Shown here: piece after piece, positions 9,908 through 20,148 of the stretch
Layout: the number at the start of each line of letters is the position of its first letter
How positions within the stretch are numbered: the first letter of the stretch is position 1
Source of the DNA: Deinococcus sp.
Lineage (GTDB): Bacteria > Deinococcota > Deinococci > Deinococcales > Deinococcaceae
Length of the DNA: 64,000 nt
Assembly (NCBI RefSeq): GCF_018260405.1
Contig: NZ_JAGLBG010000002.1
Span: 23,492-87,491 of the forward strand
Direction: 5' to 3'
Notes under the pieces: model-generated
Told to the model about the DNA's origin: nothing
Database searches by the model: none
The model's input: only the letters and a program-made list of their open reading frames with translations
Translations under genes and position numbers: made by a program

Positions 9908-9959
9908 TAGAGCAGTTCTCCGAATGATGGGCAGCACCCTCTTTTTGCAAAATGCTCTA
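9908..9959. repeat. SNR/MITE-like repeat, internally deleted copy 3
   Basis: Only 52 bp remain. TAGAGCAGTTCTCCGAATGA is joined directly to CACCCTCTTTTTGCAAAATG and CTCTA, with TA at both ends. About 86 bp of the middle are missing. Confidence 0.85.
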
Positions 9960-10260
9960 AGTGGCTCCTGGCTACAGGTATGCGCACGGGCGGTTGATTC
10001 GGCTCAAGCCCGAAGCACACCGAGCGGACGTGAGAAGGAACAACAGACGGACTGGGCGGTGTGAAGCCGCAGGCGGCGGCCTTCCCGACTGTGGCAGAGT
10101 GGTGCGGCAGTCCGTCTTACAGGGGTCCGGGAAAAGCGCCCCAATCCACTCCACTTCCGCCCAAAGCTCCTTTTGGCGACTCGCTCTGCTTCGCAACTTT
10201 GTAAGTCCGCTCGGGGCAATGATGCCCTCACCACCTTAGCTGCACCGGCTGAAGCGAACC
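9960..10260. other. Gene-free stretch with repeat fragments
   Basis: No convincing gene is seen. AGACGGACT (10047) and AGTCCGTCT (10112) are inverted repeats enclosing GCGGTGTGAAGCCGCA, a motif also found at 22559-22595. A reversed fragment, AACTTTGTAAGTCCGCTCGG, lies at 10194. It looks like decayed small repeat elements. Confidence 0.4.
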
Positions 10261-10938
10261 TTAACGCTCAGGCGAGGCGAGCGGCTTGGCCAGCACCAGA
10301 TGCACCGTCCCGTGTCCCAGCCAAGGTTTCCAAAAAGCGCTACGCCGGGAAGCGATCAGGATAAACCCCTGTTTGGCGTACACCTTCAGGGCGACCTGAT
10401 TTTCCAGCGTGGTTGACAGCTGTACGCCGCGCACGCCCAGCGCGTTCAGGCGCTCCAGGTAGCGTTCCAGCAGCGGGCGGCTCAGGCCAAAGCCCCGCGC
10501 TTCAGCAAGCAGGTTCAGGTGCAGGTGAGCTGGAAACACGTTCCAGTCGCCATGCGGCGAGGAAAGCAGCTGACCGCGTACAAAATAGGGGAGCGCGGGC
10601 CAGGGACGCCGGTAGCGCCCGGTCAGCAGACCCGGCAGCACGACGCCGAACACCACGCCCAGCACTGCCCGGGTGTAGACCGCCTGGTCAGGAGCGCCCA
10701 GAATGTAGCCCTCGACCTGTCCCCGGCGCTCGGCCACGAAGGCGACCCGGCCCGCGCCCGCAAAGTAGGGCCGCACCCATAGGTCGGCAAACAGCCGCTG
10801 ATCCGGAAAATACCGCGCGGCACTCTCACCGAAAAACCCTGTCTGATACGCCACTTCCCCGATGGGCTGCTCGTCGGCGGGGGTGGCCTCCCGAATGGTG
10901 AATTCGGCGGCGTCAGGCAGCCCGTCAGGGGCCGACAT
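10261..10938 (-). CDS. GNAT-family N-acetyltransferase
   Basis: The 225-residue protein fits the GNAT fold. FTIREATPADEQPIGEV is a typical first strand and helix; HLHLNLLAEARGFGLSRPLLERYL is the acetyl-CoA-binding motif A region (a diverged R/QxxGxG/A); and a late strand-helix reads GVRGVQLSTTLENQVALKVYAKQGF. The acceptor is unknown. It is the last gene of a three-gene operon, its start overlapping the MerR gene stop. Confidence 0.85.
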   Translation of the reverse strand: MSAPDGLPDAAEFTIREATPADEQPIGEVAYQTGFFGESAARYFPDQRLFADLWVRPYFAGAGRVAFVAERRGQVEGYILGAPDQAVYTRAVLGVVFGVVLPGLLTGRYRRPWPALPYFVRGQLLSSPHGDWNVFPAHLHLNLLAEARGFGLSRPLLERYLERLNALGVRGVQLSTTLENQVALKVYAKQGFILIASRRSAFWKPWLGHGTVHLVLAKPLASPER

Positions 10939-11420
10939 CAGCCGTCTGTCCCGAACGGCCTTTCCGGCAGTTCCCCGCCCGTAAAACGCTTGGTCAGCCA
11001 GCGGTCAAAGCGGGCCATGTTGTCGGCCTGACGCTGGTACGCCCCATTGATGGCCCGTAGCCGTAGGTGCAGTCGCCGCAACTGCTCGTCGCTTAGGGGC
11101 ACGTCCCCGCGCTGCCAGTCGCGGCGGTAGTAACCCGCGATGTCGTGGGTGGCGCGGCGCAGCACTACCATATCGCGGGCTTCCTCCAGGGTCATGCCCA
11201 GCGCCCGAAGGTCGATCAGGTCGCGCAGCAGCCGCAGCGAGTAAGGCCCGTACAGCGATCTCCCCGAGGCCGTTACCTGGTCGGGGGTCAGCAGCCCCAG
11301 TTCGGCGTAGTGCATAACGGTGCGGCGCGTGACCCCGGCTTCACGGGCCAGTTCCGCCGTCGTGAAAAAGCGGATGTCCGGACTGGCCCCGGACTTCAGT
11401 GCTAGGGGCTGAACACTCAC
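10938..11420 (-). CDS. MerR-family transcriptional regulator
   Basis: The 160-residue protein has an N-terminal winged helix-turn-helix (FFTTAELAREAGVTRRTVMHYAELGLL, about 18-45) and a YSLRLLRDLIDLRALGMTLEEA segment characteristic of MerR proteins, then a helical C-terminus. No cysteine cluster for metal sensing is visible, so the effector is unknown. It starts at GTG overlapping the quinone reductase stop (GTGA) and probably regulates its own operon. Confidence 0.88.
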   Translation of the reverse strand: MSVQPLALKSGASPDIRFFTTAELAREAGVTRRTVMHYAELGLLTPDQVTASGRSLYGPYSLRLLRDLIDLRALGMTLEEARDMVVLRRATHDIAGYYRRDWQRGDVPLSDEQLRRLHLRLRAINGAYQRQADNMARFDRWLTKRFTGGELPERPFGTDG

Positions 11421-12391
11421 GGAACGATAACCACCTTCCCGGTCACGCGCCGCTCCAGCAGATCGCGCATGGCCTGTGGGGCGCTCTCCAGCGAGTAGGT
11501 GCGGCTGACCAGCGGGCGCACCTTGCCTTCGCCGATCCAGGCAGCCAGCTGCGCCAGATGCGCGGCGTTGCCCCTGGAGTCACGTTTGGCGTACTCGCCC
11601 CAAAACACCCCGACCAGTGAAGCGCCCTTGAGCAGCGGCAGGTTCAGGGGCAGCTTGGGAATCTCACCGCCCGCAAACCCGATCACCAGATAACGGCCCT
11701 CCCAGGCAATTGAGCGGAAAGCCGCCTCGGCATACTGGCCGCCCACCGGGTCGAAAATCACATTCGGGCCTTTGCCGTCTGTCAGGGTCTTGAGGCGTTC
11801 ACGCAGGTCCTCGCGGCTATACACAATAACCTCATCTGCGCCGTGATCACGGGCAATCTGCGCCTTTTCCCCGGTGCTGACCCCAGCGATCACCTTTGCA
11901 CCAATGGCCTTGCCGATCATGACCGCCGCGAGGCCCACACCGCCCGCCGCGCCGAGTACGAACATGGTTTCGCCTGCCCGCAACTGGCCCCGGTCAAGAA
12001 CCGCGTGCATAGACGTGCCGTAAGCCAGCGGCAGCCCGGCGGCAACCTCGAAGGGTAAGCCCTCGGGCAGCGGCATGACCACGGCGGCGGGGGCCCTAAG
12101 GTGCGAGGCAAACGCCCCGGTGCCGGTAAACGCCACCACCCGCTGACCGACCTGCAAGTGCCGCACGCCCTCGCCCACGGCGCTCACCACGCCCGATGCC
12201 TCGGCCCCGGGCACAAAGGGAAGGGGTGGTTTGATCTGGTACTGGCCCATGACCATCAGCGCGTCGGGGTAGTTCACGCCCGCTGCCCGGACTTCCATGA
12301 CCACCTCACCAGGGCCGGGAACGGGGTCGGGCTGCTGCTGCACGCTCAGCGCTTCGGGCTGGTCGAATTTTTCACAGGTCAGGGCACGCAT
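11417..12391 (-). CDS. NAD(P)H:quinone oxidoreductase, zinc-independent MDR family
   Basis: The 324-residue protein is a medium-chain dehydrogenase of the QOR/zeta-crystallin type: GVNYPDALMVMGQY near the N-terminus, PFVPGAEASGVV, and a nucleotide-binding loop in FVLGAAGGVGLAAVMIG (about 143-160). No catalytic zinc cysteines are evident. It probably reduces quinones or enoyl substrates with NAD(P)H. It is the first gene of the QOR-MerR-GNAT operon and is divergent from the acyl-CoA dehydrogenase gene, with a 131-bp shared control region. Confidence 0.9.
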   Translation of the reverse strand: MRALTCEKFDQPEALSVQQQPDPVPGPGEVVMEVRAAGVNYPDALMVMGQYQIKPPLPFVPGAEASGVVSAVGEGVRHLQVGQRVVAFTGTGAFASHLRAPAAVVMPLPEGLPFEVAAGLPLAYGTSMHAVLDRGQLRAGETMFVLGAAGGVGLAAVMIGKAIGAKVIAGVSTGEKAQIARDHGADEVIVYSREDLRERLKTLTDGKGPNVIFDPVGGQYAEAAFRSIAWEGRYLVIGFAGGEIPKLPLNLPLLKGASLVGVFWGEYAKRDSRGNAAHLAQLAAWIGEGKVRPLVSRTYSLESAPQAMRDLLERRVTGKVVIVP

Positions 12392-12522
12392 TGAAAACCT
12401 CCGGGTATAGGGGAAGAAGAGGCAGAAGAGAACAGCTCGAATGGCCTATATTAACGCCAACGTACACAATAGACGCACACGGAGAATCTACCCCCCTTCT
12501 CCCGCCTGCAAGGAGTTTAATC

Positions 12523-14331
12523 ATGGCCCCCTTTCTGAGTAAACGCGACCTGCAATTTCAACTGTTCGAGGTGCTGGACACTGCCGGGCTGCCTCAGCGC
12601 TCCCGCTACGCCGATCACAGCTGCGAGGTCTACACCGATATTCTGAACCTTGCCTACAACGTGGCCGAGAAGTATTTTGCCAACCATACCCGCGCCGCCG
12701 ACCTGAACGAGCCGCATATCGAAGGCGGTAAGGTCAAACTGGTGCCGGAAGCTAAGCAGGCCATGGACGCCTTCCGGGACGCCGGGTTTTTCAGCGCCCA
12801 CCACGACGAGGAACTGGGCGGGTTGCAACTGCCCTGGGTGGTTATGCAGGCGGTGCAGGCGCACTTTCAGGCGGCCAACCCTGGAACGGCCAGCTATACC
12901 TTCCTGACCATCGGCAACGCCAATTTGCAGCGGGTGTTTGCCAGCCCCCAGCAGCAGGAAAAGTATATGCGTCCGCTGCTGGAAGGCCGCTGGTTCGGCA
13001 CCATGGCCCTCTCCGAGCCACATGCCGGGTCCGGGCTGGCCGACATTACGACCACGGCGACGCTGCGTGAGGACGGCACCTACAGCCTCAGCGGTACCAA
13101 GATGTGGATTTCGGCGGGTGAACACGAACTGTCGGAAAATATCGTTCACTTGGTGCTGGCCCGTATGAGGGGCGCTCCGGCGGGGGTCAAGGGCATCAGC
13201 CTGTTTCTAGTTCCGCGTTACCGCATCGGCGTGGACGGCCGTGTCGGTCAGGGAGACGAGAAACAGAGTAATCATGTTGTACTGGCCGGGCTGAATCACA
13301 AGATGGGGCACCGGGGCACCACCAACACGCTGCTCAACTTTGGCGAGGGCGGCGAAACCATCGGCGAGATCGTGGGCGAACCGGGCCGAGGCTTGGCGCA
13401 GATGTTCTACATGATGAACGAGGCCCGCATTGGCGTGGGGATGGGAGCGGTCATGAGCGGCTACGCGGGCTATCTGGCGAGCTTAGACTACGCCCGTGAC
13501 CGTGCCCAGGGCCGTCTGCCCAGCAACAAGGATCCGCACGCACCAGCCATTTCGATTATCGAACACGCCGACGTCAAACGGCTCCTGCTGCGCCAGAAGG
13601 TCTTTGTCGAGGGCGGTCTGGCGCTGGGGCTTTACGCTGCCTCGCTGGTCGACGATCTGAACACCGGCCCCGAAGTGCAGAAGGCTGACACCGCCTTGCT
13701 GCTTGACCTGCTGACGCCAATTGCCAAATCGTGGCCCAGCAAGTACAGCCAAGAAGCCCTCAGTGACGCGATTCAGGTGATGGGCGGCGCAGGCTACACC
13801 CGCGACTACCCAGTCGAAATGTACTACCGCGACAACCGCCTGAATCCCATCCACGAGGGCACCGAGGGCATTCAGGGCAACGACCTGCTGGGCCGCAAGC
13901 TGACGGCGGGCCAGGGCCGCGCCCTGGAAGTGCTGCTGGAGCGCGTCCAGACCGACCTGAAAGCCGCCGAGACTCTGGAAGGCACAACCGAGATTCGCGC
14001 CGCGCTGGCTCAGGCCATGCAGGACTGCACCGGGGCCATCCGGAGCATTCTGGGCAAGGCTGCTGGTCTTAGCCCCGACCTGTTTCTGGCGAACGCCAAT
14101 AGCGCCCTGGAGATGGTAGGGCACACGGTTGTTGGCTGGATGTGGCTGCGCCAGGCGATGGCGGCGGCACGCGCCCTGGCGCAGGCAAGGGGAGACGGGC
14201 ACTTTTACCGGGGCAAGTTACAGGCCGCTCGATTCTTTGCGGTCTACGAGCTGCCGAAAGTCAAACTGCACGCCGACCTGCTGGCAAGTGCCGACACGAC
14301 CACCAGCGACATGCAGCCCGACTGGTTCTAA
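12523..14331 (+). CDS. Acyl-CoA dehydrogenase, long form
   Basis: ATG at 12523 follows AAGGAG (12510-12515) and gives 602 residues, the length of the FadE-like group with an extra C-terminal domain. Flavin-binding motifs are seen: GTMALSEPHAGSGLADI and TKMWISAGEHEL. The catalytic-base region lies in QVMGGAGYTRDYPVEMYYRDNRLNPIHEGTEGIQ. The extra ~120-residue C-terminus is helical. It likely carries out the first step of fatty acid beta-oxidation. It is transcribed alone, divergent from the QOR operon. Confidence 0.93.
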   Translation: MAPFLSKRDLQFQLFEVLDTAGLPQRSRYADHSCEVYTDILNLAYNVAEKYFANHTRAADLNEPHIEGGKVKLVPEAKQAMDAFRDAGFFSAHHDEELGGLQLPWVVMQAVQAHFQAANPGTASYTFLTIGNANLQRVFASPQQQEKYMRPLLEGRWFGTMALSEPHAGSGLADITTTATLREDGTYSLSGTKMWISAGEHELSENIVHLVLARMRGAPAGVKGISLFLVPRYRIGVDGRVGQGDEKQSNHVVLAGLNHKMGHRGTTNTLLNFGEGGETIGEIVGEPGRGLAQMFYMMNEARIGVGMGAVMSGYAGYLASLDYARDRAQGRLPSNKDPHAPAISIIEHADVKRLLLRQKVFVEGGLALGLYAASLVDDLNTGPEVQKADTALLLDLLTPIAKSWPSKYSQEALSDAIQVMGGAGYTRDYPVEMYYRDNRLNPIHEGTEGIQGNDLLGRKLTAGQGRALEVLLERVQTDLKAAETLEGTTEIRAALAQAMQDCTGAIRSILGKAAGLSPDLFLANANSALEMVGHTVVGWMWLRQAMAAARALAQARGDGHFYRGKLQAARFFAVYELPKVKLHADLLASADTTTSDMQPDWF

Positions 14332-14529
14332 TAGCGGCAGCGAACCGCGTTATCCGGCGACTTACCTACAGTCTGTACGACCTCTTTGCTTTCTGGGCCT
14401 GCTGCCTGGGCTTGCTTTCTGGGTCTGTCGTCCGCGTCCGCTTCTTGAGGCCCCGCAGCCCCGCAAAGCACTTACGAGGGGCAAGGATAGGCGGCGCACA
14501 GCATTCTTGTGGTGCTTGTGTCAATGGCC

Positions 14530-15618
14530 CTAAGCAAAGCGCTCCAGCTCGGGATGGGCCTTAAGCTGCTGAACCACTTTTTTGATGTCCTGGGTGCGGT
14601 CTTTGCGGACTACCAGCGTTACTTCATCGGCCCGCACCACCACCACATCCTCCAGGCCGATGGTGGCGATCAGGTCGTCGCCGTTGGTCGTATACAAGAT
14701 CGCGCCCCCAGTGTCCAGGCCAACGTGGCGGCCCACCGACACGTTCTCGCCGTCACCCTTGAGTAACCTTTCCAGGGCATTCCAGTCGCCCAGATCGTCC
14801 CAGCCGAATTCCGCCGGAATCACCGCCACCTGGTCGGACTTTTCCAGAATCGCGTAATCGATGCTGATTTTGGTCAGGGTCGGAAAGACTTCGCGCACGG
14901 CGGCCGAGTTGTTGCCGGGCCGCGCGAACGCCCCAGCGAGCGCCTGATAAAGCTCGGGCTGATGCTGCTCGAAGGCCTGCAAGATAGCCTGCACTTTCCA
15001 GATGAACATGCCGCTGTTCCAGCTGAAGCCGCCCTGTTCGAGGAAGCCTCTGGCGGTCTGCTCGTCGGGTTTTTCGGTAAAGCGGTTCACCGCGTAGGTC
15101 GGCAATTCCCCGCCCAGCAGTTGCGTGCCCTGCTGGATGTACCCGTAGCCCGTCGCCGGAAATGCAGGGGTAATCCCGATGGTGACCAGCTTGCCTGTCG
15201 TCTCTGCGACCTCGATGGCCCGCTTGACCACCCGTTCAAACGCCTCGGGATCGGTAATGCGGTGATCTGCCGGAAACACGCCCATAATCGCGTCTAAGTC
15301 GGGCTGGTCACGCGCAATACGCAGCGCAGCATACAGCACTGCCGGGGCGGTGTCACGGGCAAGCGGCTCGACCACCAGGTTCTCCAGTGGCATGTCGGGC
15401 AACTGTTCGAGCACCTGCCCCCGGTACTCGTTGCCGGTCACGACCATAACGTTCTCAACCGTTCCACTAATCTGCTCCAGCCGGTCACTGGTCGCCTGTA
15501 ACAGACTGCGCCCGGACTCGTCCAGCGTCAGAAACTGCTTGGGACGGTGACGCCGCGACAGAGGCCAGAAGCGCTCTCCACTGCCACCAGCCAGAATAAC
15601 AGGAAGAAAATGGGTCAT
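14530..15618 (-). CDS. manC: Mannose-1-phosphate guanylyltransferase
   Basis: The 362-residue protein has the nucleotidyltransferase signature [20 protein letters not shown] near its N-terminus, [10 protein letters not shown] and [11 protein letters not shown] (the FVEKP-type sugar-binding motif). It makes GDP-mannose from mannose-1-phosphate and GTP for glycans. It lacks the C-terminal isomerase domain of bifunctional ManC. AAGGAG precedes the start. The divergent neighbour is also a sugar nucleotidyltransferase, suggesting shared use in surface polysaccharide synthesis. Confidence 0.92.
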   Translation of the reverse strand: MTHFLPVILAGGSGERFWPLSRRHRPKQFLTLDESGRSLLQATSDRLEQISGTVENVMVVTGNEYRGQVLEQLPDMPLENLVVEPLARDTAPAVLYAALRIARDQPDLDAIMGVFPADHRITDPEAFERVVKRAIEVAETTGKLVTIGITPAFPATGYGYIQQGTQLLGGELPTYAVNRFTEKPDEQTARGFLEQGGFSWNSGMFIWKVQAILQAFEQHQPELYQALAGAFARPGNNSAAVREVFPTLTKISIDYAILEKSDQVAVIPAEFGWDDLGDWNALERLLKGDGENVSVGRHVGLDTGGAILYTTNGDDLIATIGLEDVVVVRADEVTLVVRKDRTQDIKKVVQQLKAHPELERFA

Positions 15619-15931
15619 TGCAGACTCCTTGTAGTCAGCTCAGTTGAAGGAGTCAGGTCAGCTGAGAAGACCGTACACCGTGGGCGGCCCATATCCTTCC
15701 AAACCCTGGGCAATCCAGCTGCAGGGCTTTGTTTGTCAGGGGAGCTTTCTTCCCGCGGTATGCCAGTATGATTCACCGGGCTATTTTACATCCCGCCCTG
15801 CAAAGCAGCAGACAATTTCTGAAGAAAATGAAGGTATCTGGGGATTTTTACACCCTCCTGTCCTCATGTCCCAAGAGTCCATCAGCAAGATGAGAAGATT
15901 GGGAGCTCGGCTCACGATTAACATAGGAGTT
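15619..15931. promoter_or_regulatory. Divergent control region, manC / rmlA-like
   Basis: A 313-bp gene-free region between divergent genes. A TATGAT -10-like box lies at 15767-15772 toward the + gene, without a good -35. Start sites were set by AAGGAG for manC and AGGAG at 15925-15929 for the + gene. No further structure is seen. Confidence 0.35.
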
Positions 15932-16990
15932 GTGAAAGCTATCATTCCAGCCGCTGGCCTGGGGACCCGCCTACGACCACTGACCTTTACGCGTCCCAAG
16001 CCGGTCTTGAGGGTCGCTAATGAACCTATCATCCGCCACGCGATCAAAACGTTGCAGGAGGCCGGAATAGAGGAAATCGGTGTGGTCGTCTCGGACATGA
16101 CCCGCGACGAGATTCAGCACGCGCTACGCAACGTCAAATCGCCCGCGATCACCCTGATCAATCAGCACGAGCAACTGGGCCTGGGCCACGCGGTACTGGT
16201 GGCCCGCGAGTGGGTCGGCGACAGCGATTTCTGCGTGTATCTGGGTGATAACCTGTTCGAATTCGGCGCCCAGCCTTTTATCCAGCGCTTTACCAAAGAC
16301 CATCCCGATGCCCTGATCGCTCTGGTCGAAGTCGCGGACCCCACGGCCTTTGGCGTCGCCCGCATGGACGGCGAACGCATCTTGCAGCTGGTCGAAAAAC
16401 CCAAAGTTCCGCCGAGTAACCTGGCGGTGGCCGGAATCTACTGCTTTACCCAAAGAATCTTTGACATTCTGGGTGTGCTAAAGCCCTCCGAGAGGGGAGA
16501 GTACGAGATCACCGACGCTATTCAGGCACTGATCGAAAGCGGCGGACAGGTCACCGGGCAACAAGTGCAGGGCTGGTGGAAGGACACGGGCCGCCCCGTC
16601 GACCTGCTCGACGCCAACCGCCTGCTGCTCGAGCGGGTGGTACCGGAAATCAAGGGAGAAGTGATCAATTCGCGGATTTCCGGGCGCGTCTCTATTCCAG
16701 CGAGCGCCAAAGTGGTGAATAGCAAGATCGTCGGGCCCGTACTGATCGGTGAAAACGTGGTGATCGAGGACGCTTATATCGGTCCCTTTACCAGCATTGG
16801 GCGCGATACCTCCATCCGCCATGCGGAAGTCGAGCACAGTGTTATCGACGCTGAGACGATCATCGAAAACCTCGACACGCGCCTTCAGGACTGCCTGATC
16901 GGTGTCCGGGCCCAGGTGCGTGGCGGGCGCAAGATTCCGCGCACGCACAAGCTGACCGTTTCGGACGCCAGCATCATCGAACTGGCCTGA
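15932..16990 (+). CDS. Glucose-1-phosphate thymidylyltransferase, long form
   Basis: From GTG at 15932, just after AGGAG, the product has 352 residues, matching the RmlA-long/StrD group. The N-terminal transferase domain has [28 protein letters not shown] and [20 protein letters not shown]. The C-terminal quarter is a left-handed beta-helix of hexapeptide repeats ([20 protein letters not shown] region). It activates glucose-1-phosphate to dTDP-glucose or a similar nucleotide sugar. The long open frame upstream lacks a good start and is not counted. Confidence 0.92.
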   Translation: MKAIIPAAGLGTRLRPLTFTRPKPVLRVANEPIIRHAIKTLQEAGIEEIGVVVSDMTRDEIQHALRNVKSPAITLINQHEQLGLGHAVLVAREWVGDSDFCVYLGDNLFEFGAQPFIQRFTKDHPDALIALVEVADPTAFGVARMDGERILQLVEKPKVPPSNLAVAGIYCFTQRIFDILGVLKPSERGEYEITDAIQALIESGGQVTGQQVQGWWKDTGRPVDLLDANRLLLERVVPEIKGEVINSRISGRVSIPASAKVVNSKIVGPVLIGENVVIEDAYIGPFTSIGRDTSIRHAEVEHSVIDAETIIENLDTRLQDCLIGVRAQVRGGRKIPRTHKLTVSDASIIELA

Positions 16991-17168
16991 ACCCACGCCC
17001 CCGGACTTCACCTGGGGATCAACAGGTCTGTCTCTAGACCAACCGGGCCAGCCAGGAGTAGGCCAAAGGATGTCCAGGTGGGGATGAAGGGAGACTCTGC
17101 CGTCTGGCTTGGCCCAAAACGCTAGCCTGGATGTACCGAAATGCTGGCACAGACCGTTAGCCTGGGGT

Positions 17169-18101
17169 ATGAAAATATTGGCGCGTTTAGCTTTTGCCCT
17201 TCTTTTAGCCTCCAGTTCCAGTCTGATGCAGGCCACGGCCTCCACGCCGACCCCCTCAACGCCGACGCCACCCCCGGCACACACGCTTTCGCATGTCTTT
17301 ATCTTTGTGCTGGAAAATCATGGCACGGGCAGCGTTATCGGTAATCCCAGACTGCCAGCACTCAATCGCCTTGCCGCCCAGGGAGCGGTGGCGCTGAATA
17401 ACCACGGCGTGACCCATCCCAGCCTACCCAACTACGTGGCCCTGCTGGCCGGAAGCAGTTTCGGCAGCCACAGCGACGACCCGAACCAGAAATTCAACGT
17501 GCCCAACCTGGCAGACCGCCTTGAGGCCGCTGGCCTGAACTGGAAAGGTTATTTTCAGGGCTTGCCCCGCGCCGGGTTCACAGGCGATTACGCCGGGCCG
17601 TTTTGGGTGTATGTCAAGCGCCACAACCCGTTTATGCTCTTTCCGTCGGTGGCCCAGAACCCCGCCCGGGCCGCTAATGTGGTGCCCTTAGACCAGCTGG
17701 AGCGGGATTTGCAGGCTGGTAAGGCCCCGACCTTCGCCCTGATCGTTCCGGACCTTTGCCATGACCTGCACCGCAACGTCAACTGCTTGGATCAGGCCCG
17801 GCTGGCGGCCAACGCCGACGCTTTTATCGCCAAATGGGTGAACGCCATCCGCAACAGCCCGGCCTGGGATGATCAGGCCGCCATCGTCATCACTTTCGAC
17901 GAGGCCGAAGGCAGCGACAAGCGTGGGGGTGGCGGGCGTATTCCGGCCATCGTGCTGACCCGCTCCGGTCCACAGGGCTATTCAACCGAAACGAACTACA
18001 ACCACTACAGTTTGTTGCGCACGCTGACCGATGCCTGGAACCTCGCGCCGCTGGGTGAAAGTGCCCAGGCTGTGCCCATGAACGAGATGTTCTTCAAATG
18101 A
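17169..18101 (+). CDS. Secreted phosphoesterase (acid phosphatase/phospholipase C family)
   Basis: From ATG at 17169 the 310-residue protein has a signal peptide (MKILARLAFALLLASSSSL) and a Pro/Thr linker. The core is typical of the PF04185 phosphoesterases: FVLENHGTGSVIGNPRLPAL, THPSLPNYVALLAGS and VIVTFDEAEGSDKRGGGGRI, whose acidic residues bind metal. It probably hydrolyses phosphate esters outside the cell. It appears monocistronic. Confidence 0.87.
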   Translation: MKILARLAFALLLASSSSLMQATASTPTPSTPTPPPAHTLSHVFIFVLENHGTGSVIGNPRLPALNRLAAQGAVALNNHGVTHPSLPNYVALLAGSSFGSHSDDPNQKFNVPNLADRLEAAGLNWKGYFQGLPRAGFTGDYAGPFWVYVKRHNPFMLFPSVAQNPARAANVVPLDQLERDLQAGKAPTFALIVPDLCHDLHRNVNCLDQARLAANADAFIAKWVNAIRNSPAWDDQAAIVITFDEAEGSDKRGGGGRIPAIVLTRSGPQGYSTETNYNHYSLLRTLTDAWNLAPLGESAQAVPMNEMFFK

Positions 18102-18292
18102 AACCAGCCCCCCCCATTCTGATTTACACGCCGGTGCCGGAAGCAGCCAGGGGGCCACGCCACAGGAGTTCGCTGAATCGACAGGGGTCATACAGGCTGG
18201 TTGTGCAGCCCATAAGACTGCTGAAACTGATTTCAGCGTCAGGTAGCTGATTGAAATCTTTGAAGGCTTACTGTACCTTTATCTGCACACCA

Positions 18293-18412
18293 ATGGAAAA
18301 CCTACTGCCTATTCTGACCGTATGGGGAACGCTTAACATCGCTCTTCTCGCTATCTGCCTAATCAGCGCTGGCCTGCGCTCAAAAGAACCTGCCTCCTGG
18401 GATAACGACTGA
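18293..18412 (+). CDS. Possible 39-residue single-pass membrane peptide
   Basis: A short frame beginning MENLLPILTVWGTL encodes one hydrophobic helix (about residues 4-27) followed by a polar tail ending SWDND. No good Shine-Dalgarno site precedes it. The hydrophobic-then-polar layout is typical of small membrane proteins, but nothing independent proves expression. It lies alone between the phosphoesterase and a repeat-rich region. Confidence 0.3.
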   Translation: MENLLPILTVWGTLNIALLAICLISAGLRSKEPASWDND

Positions 18413-18450
18413 CCGCCACAAAATTTCCCGAGTCCGTATGACTGGAGAAT

Positions 18451-18560
18451 AGACCTCTTGCAAAAGTCACCCGGTTATTTTAATAAGGTTCGCCTCTACT
18501 CGCCCTGCTCGGCGAAAGCGGGGATGCGGGGCGGCCCGACCCCACTTTTGCAAGAGGTCT
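18451..18560. mobile_element. 110-bp miniature element with 17-bp perfect TIRs
   Basis: AGACCTCTTGCAAAAGT at 18451-18467 and its exact reverse complement at 18544-18560 enclose 76 bp with no coding potential. The termini resemble those of IS5-type elements. No obvious target duplication is visible. A partial end (ACTTTTGCAAAGAGGGCT) lies at about 25939. Confidence 0.75.
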
Positions 18561-18596
18561 CTTGTTCCCTGCCCAAGGTGAACCCCGCGCTGAACT

Positions 18597-18734
18597 TAGA
18601 GCATTGTGCAAAAAGATGGTGCTCTTTTGACCATCTTTTTGCCGAGTGGAACGAGTGAAAAAAAAGAGCAGGACGTAGAATGAAGGGGGCGGCGGTGTTT
18701 TTCCGACGTGCCCATCATTCGGAGAACGGCTCTA
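18597..18734. repeat. SNR/MITE-like repeat, copy 4 (inverted)
   Basis: TAGAGCATTGTGCAAAAAGA to CGGAGAACGGCTCTA, reverse orientation to copies 1-3, with TA at both ends. It lies directly upstream of the TPR gene, whose -10 box begins 8 bases after it, so the repeat end may contribute to that promoter. Confidence 0.88.
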
Positions 18735-18753
18735 ACTGCACTAAACTGTAGCC

Positions 18754-20148
18754 GTGATTGATGTCCAGATGTGCTGGCAGCAGGTGTGCGCCGCCCTTGC
18801 CAGCGACCAGTACGACGTGGCCGTGACTATTCTTGACGCGGCCATGTCGGTAGCCCAGCCCGCCCAACGTGCCCGCCTCGCCCTTTACCTGGCCAGTGTC
18901 CAGTCGCTTTACGGCGAAACCGGGATGGCCGATGTGCAGTCGGCGTTGGCCCTGGCCCTCAGCAGTGACGCGGCCCTCGGCGCCGACCCGCTGTACCAGG
19001 CACTGGCCAGCGAGCAAGCCGCCCGCCGGGGCGAGACCGTCGAGGTTCCGATTGAACTGCGGCAAGCGGCAGACCCCCTGACCCGTTTTCACGCCTTTTG
19101 CACCCTGAATCTTATGATGTTGCCGCAAGAAGCCCTGGAAATTGATCTGCCGGTGGCCGAACTGCCCGAGCACCTGCGCTGGCGGCTACGTTCCTGGCAG
19201 GCCGACGCCCAGGAGTCACTCGGCCAGACCCAGGACGCCGCCCACCTGTACGCGGAAGCGGCCCACCTGACCCGTGGCCCTAACCGCGCAGTGATGCTTC
19301 AGGAACAGTCGGCGCTGCTGCTTAACCTGTCCCAGCCCGAGGAAGCCCGCCGCCTGCTGGAACAGGCCCGCGCCCTGTACACGGGCCGTGATCCCGAAGA
19401 AGGACTGAATCTGGCGACGTGGTACTACCTTCAGGCCCAGGTAACGCTGCAACTGGGCCAGCCCGAGGACGCCTTCAAGGAAATTCAGGAAGCCGCCCGT
19501 CTCGAAAAGCTGGGGGGCGAGAACAGTTACGGCGTGGCGCTGGTGCGCGGTCAGGTTCTGCTTCACCTGGGGCAGCATGAAAAGGCGCTGGTGGCCTTCG
19601 AGGAAGCGCTGCGCCTCGCTTCGGACGGTGACCGCCCGTATGCCAACCACGAACTGGGGGTCGCCCTGCTGGATTTAGACCGCCCGGTGGAAGCCCGCGA
19701 GAAACTGGAAAGTGTCTTGCAGGAACCGGGCTATCCTTATATTCCTGAAGTCATGGCCGACATTGCCGAGTGCGATTACCGCCTGGGACGTCTGGCCGAG
19801 GCCCAGCAGGGCGCGGAACAGGCGCTGGCGCAGGGTGCGGTGGTGCCTGCCAGTCTGGTGCTGGGCAACGTGGCACTCGACTACTATCACCTCGAAGACG
19901 CGCTGGAGCACTACGAGCGCGTGGTGCAGGAGGCCGCCCCCGAAAGCCGCGACTGGGTGATCGGTCACCAGATGGCCGCCGACGTGATGGCGCAGCAGGG
20001 CTTTCTGAACCCCGCGCTGGCCTATGCCCACGCCCAGCAGGCCCTGGCACACACCCCCGAAAGTGATGACTGGTACGTTACTTTGCAAGATCACCTTCGC
20101 AAAGCCGAGGAACTGCTGGGTCATTCCGGGGGACGCACGCTTAATTGA
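18754..20148 (+). CDS. Tetratricopeptide repeat protein
   Basis: The 464-residue protein starts at GTG and consists of helical repeats; clear TPR units include [58 protein letters not shown] and [16 protein letters not shown]. There is no signal peptide, membrane segment or catalytic domain, so it is likely a cytoplasmic scaffold or interaction protein. A TAAACT -10 box at 18742-18747, 6 bases before GTG, suggests a leaderless mRNA. Confidence 0.88.
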   Translation: MIDVQMCWQQVCAALASDQYDVAVTILDAAMSVAQPAQRARLALYLASVQSLYGETGMADVQSALALALSSDAALGADPLYQALASEQAARRGETVEVPIELRQAADPLTRFHAFCTLNLMMLPQEALEIDLPVAELPEHLRWRLRSWQADAQESLGQTQDAAHLYAEAAHLTRGPNRAVMLQEQSALLLNLSQPEEARRLLEQARALYTGRDPEEGLNLATWYYLQAQVTLQLGQPEDAFKEIQEAARLEKLGGENSYGVALVRGQVLLHLGQHEKALVAFEEALRLASDGDRPYANHELGVALLDLDRPVEAREKLESVLQEPGYPYIPEVMADIAECDYRLGRLAEAQQGAEQALAQGAVVPASLVLGNVALDYYHLEDALEHYERVVQEAAPESRDWVIGHQMAADVMAQQGFLNPALAYAHAQQALAHTPESDDWYVTLQDHLRKAEELLGHSGGRTLN

